Source: Basidiobolus meristosporus CBS 931.73 (taxonomy: Eukaryota; Basidiobolomycota; Basidiobolomycetes; Basidiobolales; Basidiobolaceae). From it: a stretch of 64,000 bases of DNA. How positions within the stretch are numbered: the stretch's first letter is position 1; each line of letters opens with the position of its first letter. The position numbers were made by a program, and so were the translations under genes. Below the pieces are notes generated by a model. That model was not told where the DNA came from, did not search any database, and saw only the letters and a list, made by a program, of their open reading frames with translations. The DNA lies in contig MCFE01000142.1 of assembly GCA_002104905.1 (NCBI GenBank), positions 62,001-126,000 of the forward strand, in the 5' to 3' direction. Below are positions 1-10,600 of this stretch, piece after piece.

Positions 1-330
1 CTGTATTCTTATCAAGTCCCTGCTGGTGGAGCTTACAGTTGTTGTGACTTTGGAAGCTTTAGTACATTGTCATCTCAAAGGACGCTGAACCCAGCACATA
101 CTTTTGCTAAGACGCCAACTAAGTTGGGGATTGTAGCTCAATAGTTTTCCCTTGACAAGCTTGTGGCTTTATTCCCCTTCACATTAGATTAGAGACAGAA
201 CCCAAGTATTCCTAGCAAGCTTTTGCCAGAGGTTATTGCACCCAGTGAACACCCCACACACAAAACACTTGAGTAGTGTTGGACGTATCTCTCCCTTGGA
301 CCTATACACCACCACACCGCATACCCTGGC
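1..330 (+). repeat. Dispersed repeat, LTR or leader of the second gypsy lineage
   Basis: This stretch matches the reverse complement of about 34880-35195. Shared words include CCAACTAAGTTGG-like, AAGCTTGTCAAGGGAAA and CACCACACC. At the other locus the block sits just upstream of a minus-strand gypsy gag, so it is probably the LTR or leader of that lineage. Only this piece is in the window; the left edge cuts it. No gene is visible in it. Confidence 0.6.
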
Positions 331-355
331 ACAGTACAATGGAACAAGTCTATTG
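325..355. repeat. Tip of foldback/MITE-like family (variant)
   Basis: The words CCTGGCACAGTACAATGG and GAACAAGTCT resemble the inverted-repeat tip of the MITE family seen at 4477, 7555, 8134 and 28855. A nearly identical variant tip is at about 32287-32315. It abuts the truncated copia LTR, so it may mark the breakpoint that removed the outer part of that LTR. Confidence 0.45.
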
Positions 356-376
356 TAGTAATGGAATACTTTCCAT

Positions 377-430
377 TACCACATATCTTGATAAGTTCCT
401 CATATCCAAGTTACTATTTAACTTGCAATA
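377..430 (+). repeat. 3' end of 5' LTR, copia family A (truncated)
   Basis: The sequence matches the last ~55 bp of the complete family-A LTR at 9384-9753 and ends TTGCAATA just before the primer-binding site. The outer ~310 bp of the LTR is missing. Confidence 0.75.
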
Positions 431-441
431 GGTTATGAGCC
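431..441 (+). promoter_or_regulatory. Primer-binding site, copia A copy 1
   Basis: GGTTATGAGCC directly follows the LTR end. Its complement, GGCTCATAACC, fits the anticodon arm of initiator tRNA-Met (CAT anticodon). This is the half-tRNA priming site type known from Drosophila copia, not the usual 3'-CCA-end site. Confidence 0.75.
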
Positions 442-466
442 TTGATTGCCTTGACCTATTTTAAAG

Positions 467-1200
467 ATGACTTCTACCAGCAAACAGAACAATACAAACA
501 TCTTCCCTGTAAAGGAGAGGTTTGATGGGAAGAACTACGGACTTTGGAGAATCAGGATGTATATCCAGCTTGAGGAAAGAAAGCTTCAGTATATAGTAAC
601 AGGAAAAGAAGTTGAGCCCAAAGGAACAGCAGAAGAAGTGGAGAAGTTTCAAGAGAAGGAGAGAAAGGCCTTTGATGCTATATGTATCAATGTGCAAGAT
701 TCCTTCATTAGAGAAATCAGTGCTTCAAATACTGCCAAAGCAGTATGGGAATCCTTAGAGAAGATCTTTAGAGCAAAGTCAGTATCAAGCAAGCATTATT
801 TGACACAAAAATTCTTCAATATGAGGAAGAAGCCAGATGATGACATGCTACAACTCATTATCATAATGAAGACACTTGCAGAAGAGCTTTACAGTATTGA
901 TGCTGGTGTAGATGATGAAGAACAGATACTCTGTTGGCTTTGCAGATTACCAGACAGGTATAATCCACTCATACTTTCTTTAGAAAGCAGAGAGGACAAT
1001 TTGACTTTAGTCTATTTCAAAGGAAGACTTCTCCATGTGGATCTCAGACGTAATGATCAAGCAGAGAAAATTGAAGACAATGCTTTATTAAGCTCCAAAA
1101 GGCACACAGAAAAGAAGGGAAAAAAGCAAAACCTAAGAAAACCTGGTTGCTGTAATTACTGTAAGAAGCCAGGACACTAGGCAAGAGAATACAAGAAGAA
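467..1200 (+). pseudogene. Ty1/copia family A gag, broken
   Basis: The open frame (467-1180) reads as a copia Gag: an N-terminal FDGKNYGLWRIRM-type segment, a central helical UBN2-like region, then a CCHC zinc knuckle for RNA binding. The knuckle is cut short: after CNYCKKPGH comes TAG where the copy at 10470-10515 has TGG, and the last Cys codon TGC is TAC. Both are G-to-A changes. Reading the other copy shows that Gag should run on into Pol. The protein would form the intracellular virus-like particle of the retrotransposon. The start at 467 is the first ATG after the primer site. Confidence 0.85.
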
Positions 1201-1437
1201 ACAAACAGACAAAAAACAGAAACTATAGTAGGCAAACCATATAACTTCTGATGAACATTTGTTTGTAACTGTCCAAGAGAGTGCAAGTAACCAAAGTAAT
1301 AAGTGGTACAATGATTGGAGTATCACAGCATATTTGTGGTATTAAGCAGTGGCTCAGTAACTTAAACAAAATTCCTGTAAGAAAGGTTTATCTGTGAGAC
1401 AACTCTGCACTGGAAGCTACCACCAGTGGGTCTATAC
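1201..1437 (+). pseudogene. Copia A protease/pre-integrase region, decayed
   Basis: Translation in pieces recalls the copia protease start, but the catalytic D-S/F-G-A-S motif is destroyed (the sister copy near 10630 reads IDFGASQHT). The region ends at the target duplication of the solo LTR that begins at 1438. Confidence 0.6.
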
Positions 1438-1786
1438 TGTTGTGAAAATTTGTAATTCCACCTAAATATTCACCTAACTTAGTCACTTGGATCATTACCC
1501 TTAAATCCTAGAGAATACTGACCAAATTCCTTGTTGGGATTTACTTAGAATATTTTCACCAAAATACCAGGTACCCAGAACATGAAAATTCTCAAAGTTG
1601 TCCAAACAGCCCCAAACTTTGCACACATGTTCTTGGGACCTTCCTTAACCTATTCTACATGTTTGTAATGCCAAGACCAGGTAAAAGTGTAAATACTACT
1701 TTTACATTCAATAAATCATTAAGTGAAAACCACAAAATCTACTTGTTCTCCCAATCACTTCCAATATCTCCAAGACCCTTACAACA
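1438..1786 (+). repeat. Solo LTR, copia family B, with 5-bp target duplication
   Basis: A complete 349-bp LTR that begins TGTTGTG and ends TTACAACA, flanked by TATAC on both sides (1433-1437 and 1787-1791). It matches both LTRs of the full element at 38364-43049. It lies inside copia A copy 1, so family B inserted after family A here and then lost its interior by LTR-LTR recombination. It contains a TATAAATA-type box and AATAAA. Confidence 0.93.
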
Positions 1787-4361
1787 TATACTACTAAGTC
1801 TGAGTGATATCTCAGGAGCTACAGCAGCAGCATGATTGATGTAGTCTACATACCTAGAATAGCTAATAACCCACTCTCAGTCAGTAAAGTAACTGTTCAG
1901 GGACTGAAACTTGCTATTACTAAGCTGAACTGCTCAATATTGAGTGAAAATGGACAAAAATTAGCTTTGGGAATCAGAGATGACAATATATACATGTTAC
2001 AATGCAAGATCAGAGTACCTGAGTATGCCAACATTGCTGAAACTGATGAAACTAACTGAGAGATGAGGTGTAGGAGGCTAGGGCACATTGGGGAACAGAA
2101 AATCAGCCAGTTGTGGAAAATGAGCTGGTTTTAGGCCTAATTTCTCAATTCCAATCAAATTGAGTGTCTGTAAGGGATGTTCAAATGGCAAACAAGCTAG
2201 GTAATGCTTCAGAAGCTCAGGAGGCATCAAAACCACCAAAATATTTGCTATTGCATACCCAGACATATGTGGGCCTATGAGAACACTGTCTTTTGGAGCC
2301 AAGAGATACTTTATGACATTTATTGATGACAAGACAAGATATACATTGGTATACTTCCTCACAACAAATGATGAGGCTATAGAAACATTTAAAAACTTCA
2401 AGAACATGGCACAAACACAACAGGGTATAAATTGAAGATACTTCACAGTGACAATGGAGGGCAATTCTGCCAAAAGGAGCTTGCAGAATACTACTCATCT
2501 ACTGGTATACTTCAACAGACCACAGTTACACATACCCCACAGCAAAATGAAGTAGCAGATCATTCAAGTAGAGCTATAATAGAGATTGATCATCATCTAT
2601 GCTGCATGATAAGGGAATGGACTACAGGTTTTGGGCCAAATCTGTTGCTACTGCAGTACACATAAAAAATAGATGCCCAAAAGCAGCCCTACATGATGCT
2701 CCACCTTTTGAAGCATATTCAGGCAAAGAACCAGAACTCCAGCACCTCAGGATCTTTGTGAGTGGTGTTGTTTATCACTTCCCTGACAAAATGCAATCAA
2801 AGCTGGAACCAAAGTGTAGAAAAGGGATCTTTCTTGGGTATTGTGATGATACTAAAGGGTATAGAGTGTATGATGGCAAAATTCAAAAGCGGATCAAGAG
2901 CAGGGATGTTGTATTGGAGGAGAATTCAGATCAGAAAACTACAGAATTCATTGGCCAGCTGCCTGATGATACAATCTACACTAATGAAGAAGATACATAC
3001 CAAATTCAGCCAGATACAGAATATAATTTTACCAGTTTCAGAGCAGTGCAGATTATCCCAGTTAGAATATCTACCAGAAAAAGAAATGCCCCTGTATCCT
3101 GGTGGCAGACATCCATTGATTATGAAGAGGCTTGTCTTGCCTTATGTGCCAAACCTCAGGATCTGGAACAGGCAATACAAAGTACAGATACTATTATGTA
3201 ACAACAAGCCATGTAGGAGGAGTACCAATCACTGATCAAAGCAAAAATGTGAGAACTGGTAGATTTACCAATTGGGAGAAAGCCAATAGGATGTAGATGG
3301 GTCTACAAGATCAAGATAACCTCAAATGGTACCGTTGATAGGTACAGGACTTTATTGGTAGCCAAAGGCTATTCCTAGATGCAGAGACTAGACTTTGAGG
3401 AAACATTTGATCTGGCTGTCAAGGTTAACTCCATTGGGACAGTTCTAGCCCTGGCAGCTGTACACAGTCTAGATCTACACTTAATGGACATCAAAACAGA
3501 CTTTTTAATTGGCTATTTGCAAAAAACTATATATATGGAGCAACCTGCAGGTTTTATTGCTCCAAACGGCCTCCATGAGGTGTACAGACTTGAGAAGTTG
3601 TTGTATGGGCTTAAGCAGGCACCTAGAGCATTATATAACAAGATTGACACATATCTAGAGGAGTTTGGGTTTATTTGTAACACTGCAGATCACAGTGTAT
3701 ATGTGAAACAGCTCAAAAAGGGTGTTGTCATCCTAGTTCTGTATGTGGATGACTTAACAATAGCTACAAGTAACCAGGAGGCACTTAAACAGACAAGATC
3801 AGATTTCTTCAGTAAGTTTGAGATTAAAGATCTTGGAAAAACTAACTATTTCTTGAAATTAAAGTGAACTTTGACATACACTAGCAGAAAACTGTGCTAA
3901 ATCAGTCAAAGTACATCAGGCACATTCTTGGATGCTTCAGAATGAAAAATTTCAGGCCTGCAGCTACCCCTATGGACAAAATCTAAAATGAGCAAATCTC
4001 AGCCAGGTTGAGATGAAAACAACTCAAATATGGACCAAAACTTTCCCTATCAATTGATGCTTAGTAGCTTTATGTTCCTGATAGTGTCTACATGTCCTGA
4101 TAATGCAGTGTCAGTTGGAATAGTCATTCAACTCATGCAGAATTTGAATCAGATCAAATTACAGCAGTTATGCAGATTTTGAGATATCTACAAGGTACCA
4201 TAAATATAGTACTGGAATACTTGGGAGCAGCTGATAGGCAAAGAGTTGATGGTTATAGTTATTTAGATTGGGGTAGAGATCTGACTGGCAGATGCTCTAC
4301 TACCAGGCATGTATTTCTTTATCCAGATGTAGCTAAAATTTACTTAACAATTCTAGACTAG
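1787..4361 (+). pseudogene. Copia A copy 1 pol: integrase, RT and RNase H relics
   Basis: Fragments in several frames follow the copia order. There is a pre-integrase segment (1832-2059), a decayed integrase core (about 2080-2600, with QQNEVADHSSR in place of the QQNGVAE-type motif), the integrase C-terminal and linker region (2599-3201), reverse transcriptase (3379-3867, with YVDD intact at about 3740-3751), and an RNase H piece (4170-4361). Many stops and frameshifts separate them. The RNase H frame runs straight into LTR sequence at about 4330, so a deletion has fused RNase H to an internal point of the 3' LTR. No product is expected. Confidence 0.85.
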
Positions 4362-4476
4362 TCTTGGTCACTGTAGGACTTATTTAAAGCCCCAACTTTA
4401 CCAGTTTCTTCACATCTATGATCCTAAGATTATTCCCCCATAGTGAAGATTAAATAAACACTTTTTACCAAACATT
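4330..4476 (+). repeat. Partial 3' LTR, copia family A, truncated at both ends
   Basis: Matches positions ~45-190 of the family-A LTR and stops at ACCAAACATT, where a MITE begins with AGACTTGTTC. The outer half of the LTR is absent beyond the MITE. The same LTR-MITE junction recurs, inverted, at 7553-7560. Confidence 0.8.
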
Positions 4477-4882
4477 AGACTTGTTCCGTTGGATAGTGCC
4501 ACATTGAGCAATGAGTGCCAAATGATGCCATAGTGTGCCAGGGAGGCTAAATGAGCCTGTACTTGTCCACAGAGTGTGAAACATAGCTCTGCATCTTCAT
4601 GCTAAGCTACCCATGTGTTTCACCTATTGTGCTGAAGAAAATCCTTTTTTTGACCTTTTTTTTAGGTCAATGTTGTGCAGGATGTGCAAGAGCGCAGAAG
4701 AACTGAAGACAGGCATCAGGTACTCAACACCCATGGCACTCTGAATCTAGCTCCTGCGGCTTGTATCATGTCACAAAAATGTATGGCACTATCTTGGTCC
4801 ACTGGTGCTATCTGGCACTATATTTAATTATTAGCCCTAAAGTAAGATCTATACAAAGCACTTAGAGTGCAAGATAGTACCA
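4477..4882 (+). mobile_element. Foldback/MITE-family element, one arm plus centre
   Basis: Begins AGACTTGTTCCGTTGG and shows many GTGCCA/TGGCAC words. It contains the TTTTTTGACC segment and the centre found in the palindromic copy at 6847-7555. It ends at about 4882, where gypsy integrase sequence begins, so most of the second arm is deleted. It has no coding capacity and was presumably mobilised in trans. Confidence 0.75.
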
Positions 4883-6641
4883 CACTGCAGGCAAACAGTG
4901 CCTGGTCAATATACTCATCCCATCTACCTAAAGCTCCACATGCATAATTAGACAGCATTTCTTCAAATAATCCATTACACTGCTCAATGACTCTATGAGC
5001 ACAAGAATGATATGCCATAGCTTGCAAGCATCTGATCTGCAGCATATCCCAGTAGGTCTCTGATGTTCTTACCATAAATCTTTTCCCTCTATTGGATAGA
5101 ATTTCCATAATGCATTCAAATTTCAATGGGATCTCATGGTAGATGAAACTTGCAACTTCTTGCTCTATGGCTGCTGGTACAGCTCTAGCTACCAGCCATC
5201 TGGTGGCATAGTTAATTGCTACCAAGATCTACCAATTGTATCTTCTAGTAGTAGGCAGTCTTCCAATAAAGTTAATTCCCCCTCTGTCAATCAATCTTAC
5301 TGGCTCCCAAGAAGCAAATTCAAGGGATCTGAGTGGCATGGGCCCCTCCAATCAAATGATAGACTATAGTTGAATAGCCATGTTTTTCAAGCACCAGGTC
5401 AAATTTGTGGTTTCCAGATATGTCGGTCTGCATGTCTTTTTCATAGTCATTGTACTTTATTCTTGCTGGCTGTGTAATATAGGTAGTTATGTGAGAGTTC
5501 TCAGCAGCTGTTGAAACTGAAGTTGATTAAGTAGATTCCAAATTAATTCCAGTTTTTAAGGCAAATTGAACTGATATGTGTTCTTGTGATGCTCCTGATT
5601 CAATCATGATTTTGACAGGTACTCCATTGATTACTCCATTCAAGTATAATAGTTTTCCTGAGTTTAAGGTCCTTTGGGACAAATATATGTCTGTTGTATG
5701 AAATGTGAGTTCTGAGTCTTCTTCAAGTTTGTCCTCCACTTCACTTTGTCCATGGGCTACAATAGGGCTAAAGATTCTTGTGACTGGTGTAAATTTCTTC
5801 TGTGAGGGCAGTACTCTCAGATGTACCCATGCTGATGGCAGTTGAAACAAGTTCTTTCTTCTTGCATTCTGCTGACCTGGGATTCTACAGCATAGAATCT
5901 ATTTCATTGGTACTGCTTCTGTTGGTCTTCTTGTATAATGATTGAAGCTTTTGCAACAAGTGACTGTAGGCTTTCCAACTGCATACATTGCCAAGTCATA
6001 GTCAATGACAATGATGATGGCTTCTTTAATAGTCTGTGGTCTTAGCTAATTCACTTTCTTGCAAATTCTTTCTTTTAAACTATCAACAAAGTATTCAACC
6101 TGATCAAGGGGCTCCATTCATTCAATCTGTACAAGTAGATATCTATACTGATAGAAGTACTCTTGAACCATTCCTTTCTGACTGAGTGTCTTCAGCTTCT
6201 GCCCTATTATTGATTGCTGGTGTGGAGGCTTAAAAGCATACTGAATTTCCAACACATTCTTATCTCAGGTAGGGGTAGTTGAGCATCCCATCATAGTGGC
6301 TGACACAATCTTGTTGAAGTACCACCATAAGGCTGCATTTACTAAGTAGGCACTGCATAATGCAACTTGCTTTCTGGGGCAACTTCTTTATCCCCAAAAC
6401 TTCTTCAATTTGAAAGTGCCAAGTTCCCAGGTCTTCATTGACTCAATCTTGTACCAGTTGACCTTTATACTTGAGTTGCTCTTGGCAGGGCTTTACTTAT
6501 TCTGGGCCATGGTATTCATTCCTTGTTGCTGCTGACTGAACATCTGGAGTAACTGCTGCTGTTGGGTCAGGATTTGCTGCATAGCATTCTTCAATTCTTG
6601 ATTTTGATACAGCCAAGCTCTAGCATTACACTCATCAACCA
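4883..6641 (-). mobile_element. Ty3/gypsy copy with internal deletion (gag-PR joined to integrase)
   Basis: Reading the minus strand from right to left gives decayed gag (about 6600-5860), protease (about 5850-5324, active-site text IESGAS with Glu for the usual Asp), then integrase (about 5300-4824, including VAINYATRWLVARAVP and RVIEQCNGLFEE). In the better copy at 16455-21289 about 2.2 kb of RT, RNase H and integrase N-terminus lies between protease and this integrase part. Here it is missing, with the junction near 5320. Several stops are present and no product is expected. Confidence 0.75.
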
Positions 6642-6846
6642 GGAGGCAAGATACTGACTACAAGTACACAAGTAGCCAAGATGATGGTCAAAAGAAGTAG
6701 TTTAGGTGTGCAGGGTGAATGCAGTCAAATGCCTCAGTATTTATCCTTGTGAGAAAAAAATCATGCATCATGATCCAATCAATAATTTTTTTGGCAATCT
6801 GTTTTAAGCCTTTACAAACCAGTATTTACTAAGTCTTTTGTATAAG
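6642..6846 (+). mobile_element. Fragment of the Harbinger companion gene 3' end
   Basis: The sequence from the AGGAGGCAA.ATACTGAC word to about 6845 matches 31436-31690, the last ~140 nt of the intact companion gene and its 3' flank. It is a third, heavily eroded trace of that transposon. It is bounded on the left by gypsy gag and on the right by the palindromic MITE. Confidence 0.7.
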
Positions 6847-7555
6847 TAATAGACTTGTTCTGTTGGACAAATGATGCCATAGTGTGCCAACAAGGCTAAG
6901 TGAGCCTATACTTGGCCACAGGGTGCGAAACATAGCTCTTTGTCTTCATGCAAAGTGGCCCCTGTGTTTCACCCATTGTTTGGGAGAAAATCTATTTTTT
7001 GACCTTTTTTTCTGGATCAATGTTGTGCAGGATGTGAAACAGCACAGAAGGACTGAAGACATGCATCTGGTACTCAATACCCATGGCACTCTGAATCTAG
7101 CTCCTGTGGCTTGTGTCATGTCACAAAAATGCATGGCACTATCTTGGTCCACTAGTACTATCTGGCACTATGAGTGCTTCAAGTTGGTTTTACTTTAGGG
7201 CTCATATTTAAATATAGTGCCAGATAGTACTAGTGGACCAAGATAGTGCCATGCATTTTTGTGACATGACACAAGCCACAGGAGCTAGATTCAGAGTGCC
7301 ATGGGTATTGAGTACCAGATGCATGTCTTCAGTCCTTCTGTGCTGTTTCACATCCTGCACAACATTGATCCAGAAAAAAAGGTCAAAAAATAGATTTTCT
7401 CCCAAACAATGGGTGAAACACAGGGGTTGCTTTGCATGAAAATGAGGAGTAATGTTTCACACTCTGTAGCCAAATTTAGGTCTGCTATGCCTTTCTGGCA
7501 CTCATTGGCACTATTTGGCACTCATGGCTCAATGTAGCACTATCCAATAGAACAA
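6847..7555. repeat. Palindromic foldback/MITE element with perfect 213-bp inner arms
   Basis: Positions 6959-7171 and 7214-7426 are reverse complements; I find no mismatch over 213 bp. The spacer is 42 bp (7172-7213). The outer arms (6847-6958 and 7427-7555) match only in part and differ in length. The outermost ends are AGACTTGTTC and GAACAAGTCT. A transcript would fold into a long double-stranded hairpin. Each arm contains an open 68-codon reading, but this is a by-product of the symmetry, not evidence of a gene. Relative to the copies at 4477 and 28435 the spacer is in the opposite orientation. Confidence 0.9.
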
Positions 7556-7740
7556 GTCTAATATTTGGTGAAAAACATTAATTTGATCTTCACTAAAAGG
7601 GAATAATCCTAGGATCATAGATGTGCAGAAACTGGCACAATTGGAGCTGCAAATAAGTCCTACAATGACTAAGACTAGTCTGGAAATGTTAAGTAAACTT
7701 TTAGCTGCAGAATGATACCAAATAGCCCAATATTTTAACA
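7556..7740 (-). repeat. Partial LTR, copia family A, minus orientation
   Basis: The plus strand ends CCCAATATTTTAACA, the reverse complement of the LTR start TGTTRAAATATTGGG. The LTR is cut at ACCAAATATT (read on the minus strand), exactly where the MITE begins. It sits inside a gypsy integrase, whose sequence resumes at GTGCTTGGTCT. Confidence 0.75.
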
Positions 7741-9383
7741 GTGCTTGGTCTATTGACTTATCCCATCTACTGACAGCTCCATTAGCAAACTTGGTCCGCA
7801 TTTTCTCAAATAATCCACTGAACCACTTGGTAGCTCCATAAATTCTAGGGTGAGCTGCCAAGGTTTTCAGGTGTTTGATCTGCCGCATTTCTAAGTAAGC
7901 TTCCCATATCTTTGCCATAAGGTGTGCTTCTCTATTGGCTAAAATCTCTACAGGGCATCCAAACTGCATAAGCATCTCATGGTAGATGAAACATGCAACT
8001 TTTTGCTCACTGGCTACATGTACAGCATTAGCAACTGGCTATTTAATGGTATGGTCAACTGTTCCCTGGCACACTATGGCATCATTTGGCACTCATGGCT
8101 CAATGTGGCACTATCCAACAGAACAAGTTTAAAGAGTTCAGCAATTCTCTGTGGTTGACCTTAGTTGATATGGCAGTTTGGGTTTGCTTCAACCAGCTTC
8201 TCAATATCTTGCTTGGTTGCAATGCACTGGCTTTCACAAGGCTATAGGTTCCTCCAATTCCAAGATGTCCATATCTGTTGTGCAGCTTATGCATTAAGTC
8301 CAGACAAGCTACACAAGGGCAATAGGCAATGGGGCTTCTATCAGCAACTTGGTAGAGTGTTTTATCCTGTATTACAAACTTGTTGGCTTCATCCTTAATT
8401 ATCTTCTTGATCTATTCATCCACCTCAATAGGAATAGCTTGGCCCTCCAAGTATATTGGGAATAAGCTAGGTCAATATGATTCATATCACCAAGCTGAGT
8501 TGTGCAACTTGTTCTACACTTGGTGAGGCATCAGCAACTGTATTGTGTTTCTGGGGCAGTATAAAATCTCCAACCCAAACTGCTCAATGTATTTACTCCA
8601 TCTTGTCATTCTTATAGAGAGTACATTCTGAGTAAAGATATACTTGAGTGGGGCATGATCAATTGCTATGTGTCACAGTCTTTCAACATGCTCCTTCAAG
8701 AATTCCCACTTTGCTAGCTTGCCATAGAGCTTGTTCTCTCTTAGCTTCTTCAAGACCTTTTCAACATGTACCAGGTGTTCCTCTTCTGTCTTGCTGTATA
8801 CCAATATGTTTTCTAGGTAGATTATCACAAACTTGTCTAAGTACTCCTGGAAGATGGTCTGTATCAGAGTCACAAATGTTGCAGGGGCATTGGTGAGGCC
8901 AAAACTCATGACTAAGCACTTGTAATGTCCATATCTGGTCTAAAATGCTGTCTTAGGGATGTTTTGTGGTTTCACCCTGATCTGGTTGTATCCTGACATG
9001 AGGTCAATCTTGCTGAATATTGTGACTCCAGTGAGTTGGTCCAAAACCTCATTAAGCCAAGGTATGAGGTACAAATTCTTAATGGCAACTGAGTTGCAGG
9101 CTCTGCAGGCAATGCACATCTTAAGTGTTCTATCCTTCTGTTTCACAAAAGTACTGGTGCTTTTGATCCCAGCTTTCAAGGCATATTTCTCAGATCTGAG
9201 CTCATGTGCTGCTCCTAAGTCTATCATGTTCTTGGCAGACACCTCATTAATTACTTCACCCAATTACAATAGATATCCCTTGTTTGAGTTCATTTGGGAT
9301 AGGTATTCCTTGGTCATATGGAAGATGAGTTCTGAGCCTTCTTCAAGTTCATTCATCATATTACCATGCTTAAGGGCTTCAAC
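7741..9383 (-). mobile_element. Ty3/gypsy pol relic with several internal deletions (left part)
   Basis: Minus-strand pieces are: integrase core (7741-8065, with HPRIYGATKWFSGL-type text); integrase zinc-binding region (8135-8300, HKLHNRYGHLGI); a 3' RNase H remnant (about 8300-8670); and RT (8673-9150, including IFSKIDLMSGYNQIRVKP). The catalytic YxDD reads YLEN. Compared with 16455-21289, about 0.5 kb of RNase H is missing near 8670, and about 0.6 kb between protease and RT near 9160. The gag continues at 14396 beyond the nested copia element. Dead copy. Confidence 0.75.
8066..8134. repeat. MITE-family tip inside gypsy integrase
   Basis: CCTGGCACACTATGGC through GGCACTATCCAACAGAACAAG matches the right tip of the MITE family. 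It replaces about 100 bp of integrase sequence that the copy at 17640-17745 retains. Confidence 0.7.
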
Positions 9384-9753
9384 TATTGGAGTATTTGACT
9401 ATTTGGTATCATTCAGCAGCTAAGAATTTACTTAACAACTCTATACTGGTCTTGATCACTGTAGAACTTGTTTACAGCCCCAACTTTGCCAGATTCTTCA
9501 CATCTATGATCCTTTGATTATTCCCTTGTAGTGAAGATCAAATTAATGCTTTTTACCAAACATTGTGTGTTAACCTTGAAACTGTTACAGAATGCAGCTG
9601 GATGGTAAGAAAACCCCCTTTCTTGGTGCTACAGCTGTATTACCTCCACAAAGGTATAAATACCAATCTACTTGATGAATAAACAACAATTCAACTATTA
9701 TCACTGTATCTTGATAAGTTCCTTTTATCCAAATTACTTCTTAAATTGCAATA
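9384..9753 (+). repeat. 5' LTR of copia A copy 2
   Basis: A 370-bp LTR starting TATTGGAGTATT (degraded from TGTTGAAATATT) and ending TTGCAATA. TATAAATA lies at 9655-9662 and AATAAA at 9678-9683, only 16 nt apart, so the repeated R region of the transcript would be very short. Confidence 0.88.
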
Positions 9754-9766
9754 GGTTATGAGCCCC
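9754..9766 (+). promoter_or_regulatory. Primer-binding site, copia A copy 2
   Basis: GGTTATGAGCCCC directly follows the LTR and is complementary to the initiator tRNA-Met anticodon arm (GGGGCTCATAACC). Confidence 0.8.
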
Positions 9767-9783
9767 AATTGCCTTAACCTATC

Positions 9784-10600
9784 CTTACAATTATTTTCAC
9801 CAGCAAACAGAGCAATAGAAACATCTTCCCTGTAAAGGAGAGGTTTGATGGGAAGAACTAAAGACTTTGGAAAATCAAGATGCCAATCCACCTTGAGGAA
9901 AGAAAGCTTTGGTACATAGTAACAGGAAAAGAAGTTGAGCCCAAAGGAACAGCAGAAGAAGTGGAAAAGTCTTAAGAGAAGGAGAGAAAGGCCTTTAATG
10001 CTATATGTATCAATGTGGAAGATTCCTTCATTAGAAAAATCAATGCCTCAAATACTGTCAAAGCAGTATGGGAATCCTTAGAGAAGATCTTTAGAGCAAA
10101 ATCAGTATCAAGCAAGCTTTATCTAATACAAAAATTCTTCAACATGAAGAAGAAGCCAGATGATGACATGTTACAACGCATTACTAGAATGGAGAAACTT
10201 GCAGAAGAACTTTACAGTATTAATGCCAGTGCAGATGATGAAGAAAAAATACTATGTCTGCTTTGCAGCCTATCAGAAAAGTATAAGCCATTCATACTTT
10301 CTTTTGAAAGCAGAGAAGACAATTTGACTTTAGACTAAGTCAAAGGAAGTCTTCTCCATGTAGAACACAGAAATAATGACCAAGCAGAGAAAATTGGTTA
10401 TAATGCACTGTTCAGCTCAGAGGGGCACGCAGGAAAGAATGGAAAGCAACAAAACCAAAGAAAACCCGGTTGCTGTAACTACTGTAAGAAGCCAGGACAC
10501 TGGGCAAGAGAATGCAGGAAGAAACAAGCAAACAAAAAACAGAAACTGGAGCAGGCACACCATGTAACTGCTGATGAACAGTTATTTGTAACTGTACAAG
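9784..10600 (+). pseudogene. Copia A copy 2 gag with intact zinc knuckle
   Basis: Aligned with the copy at 467 it is the same Gag. An early stop (TAC to TAA in the GKNYG motif, near 9860) and another near 9975 break the N-terminus; the open part is 10015-10338. Further along, in another frame, the CCHC knuckle CNYCKKPGHWAREC (about 10470-10515) is complete. It serves as the reference showing that the TAG in copy 1 is derived. Confidence 0.82.

Noticed and set aside
6946-7439. Two near-identical 68-codon frames on opposite strands
   Set aside because: They are the same sequence read from the two arms of the perfect inverted repeat; no protein signal beyond that.
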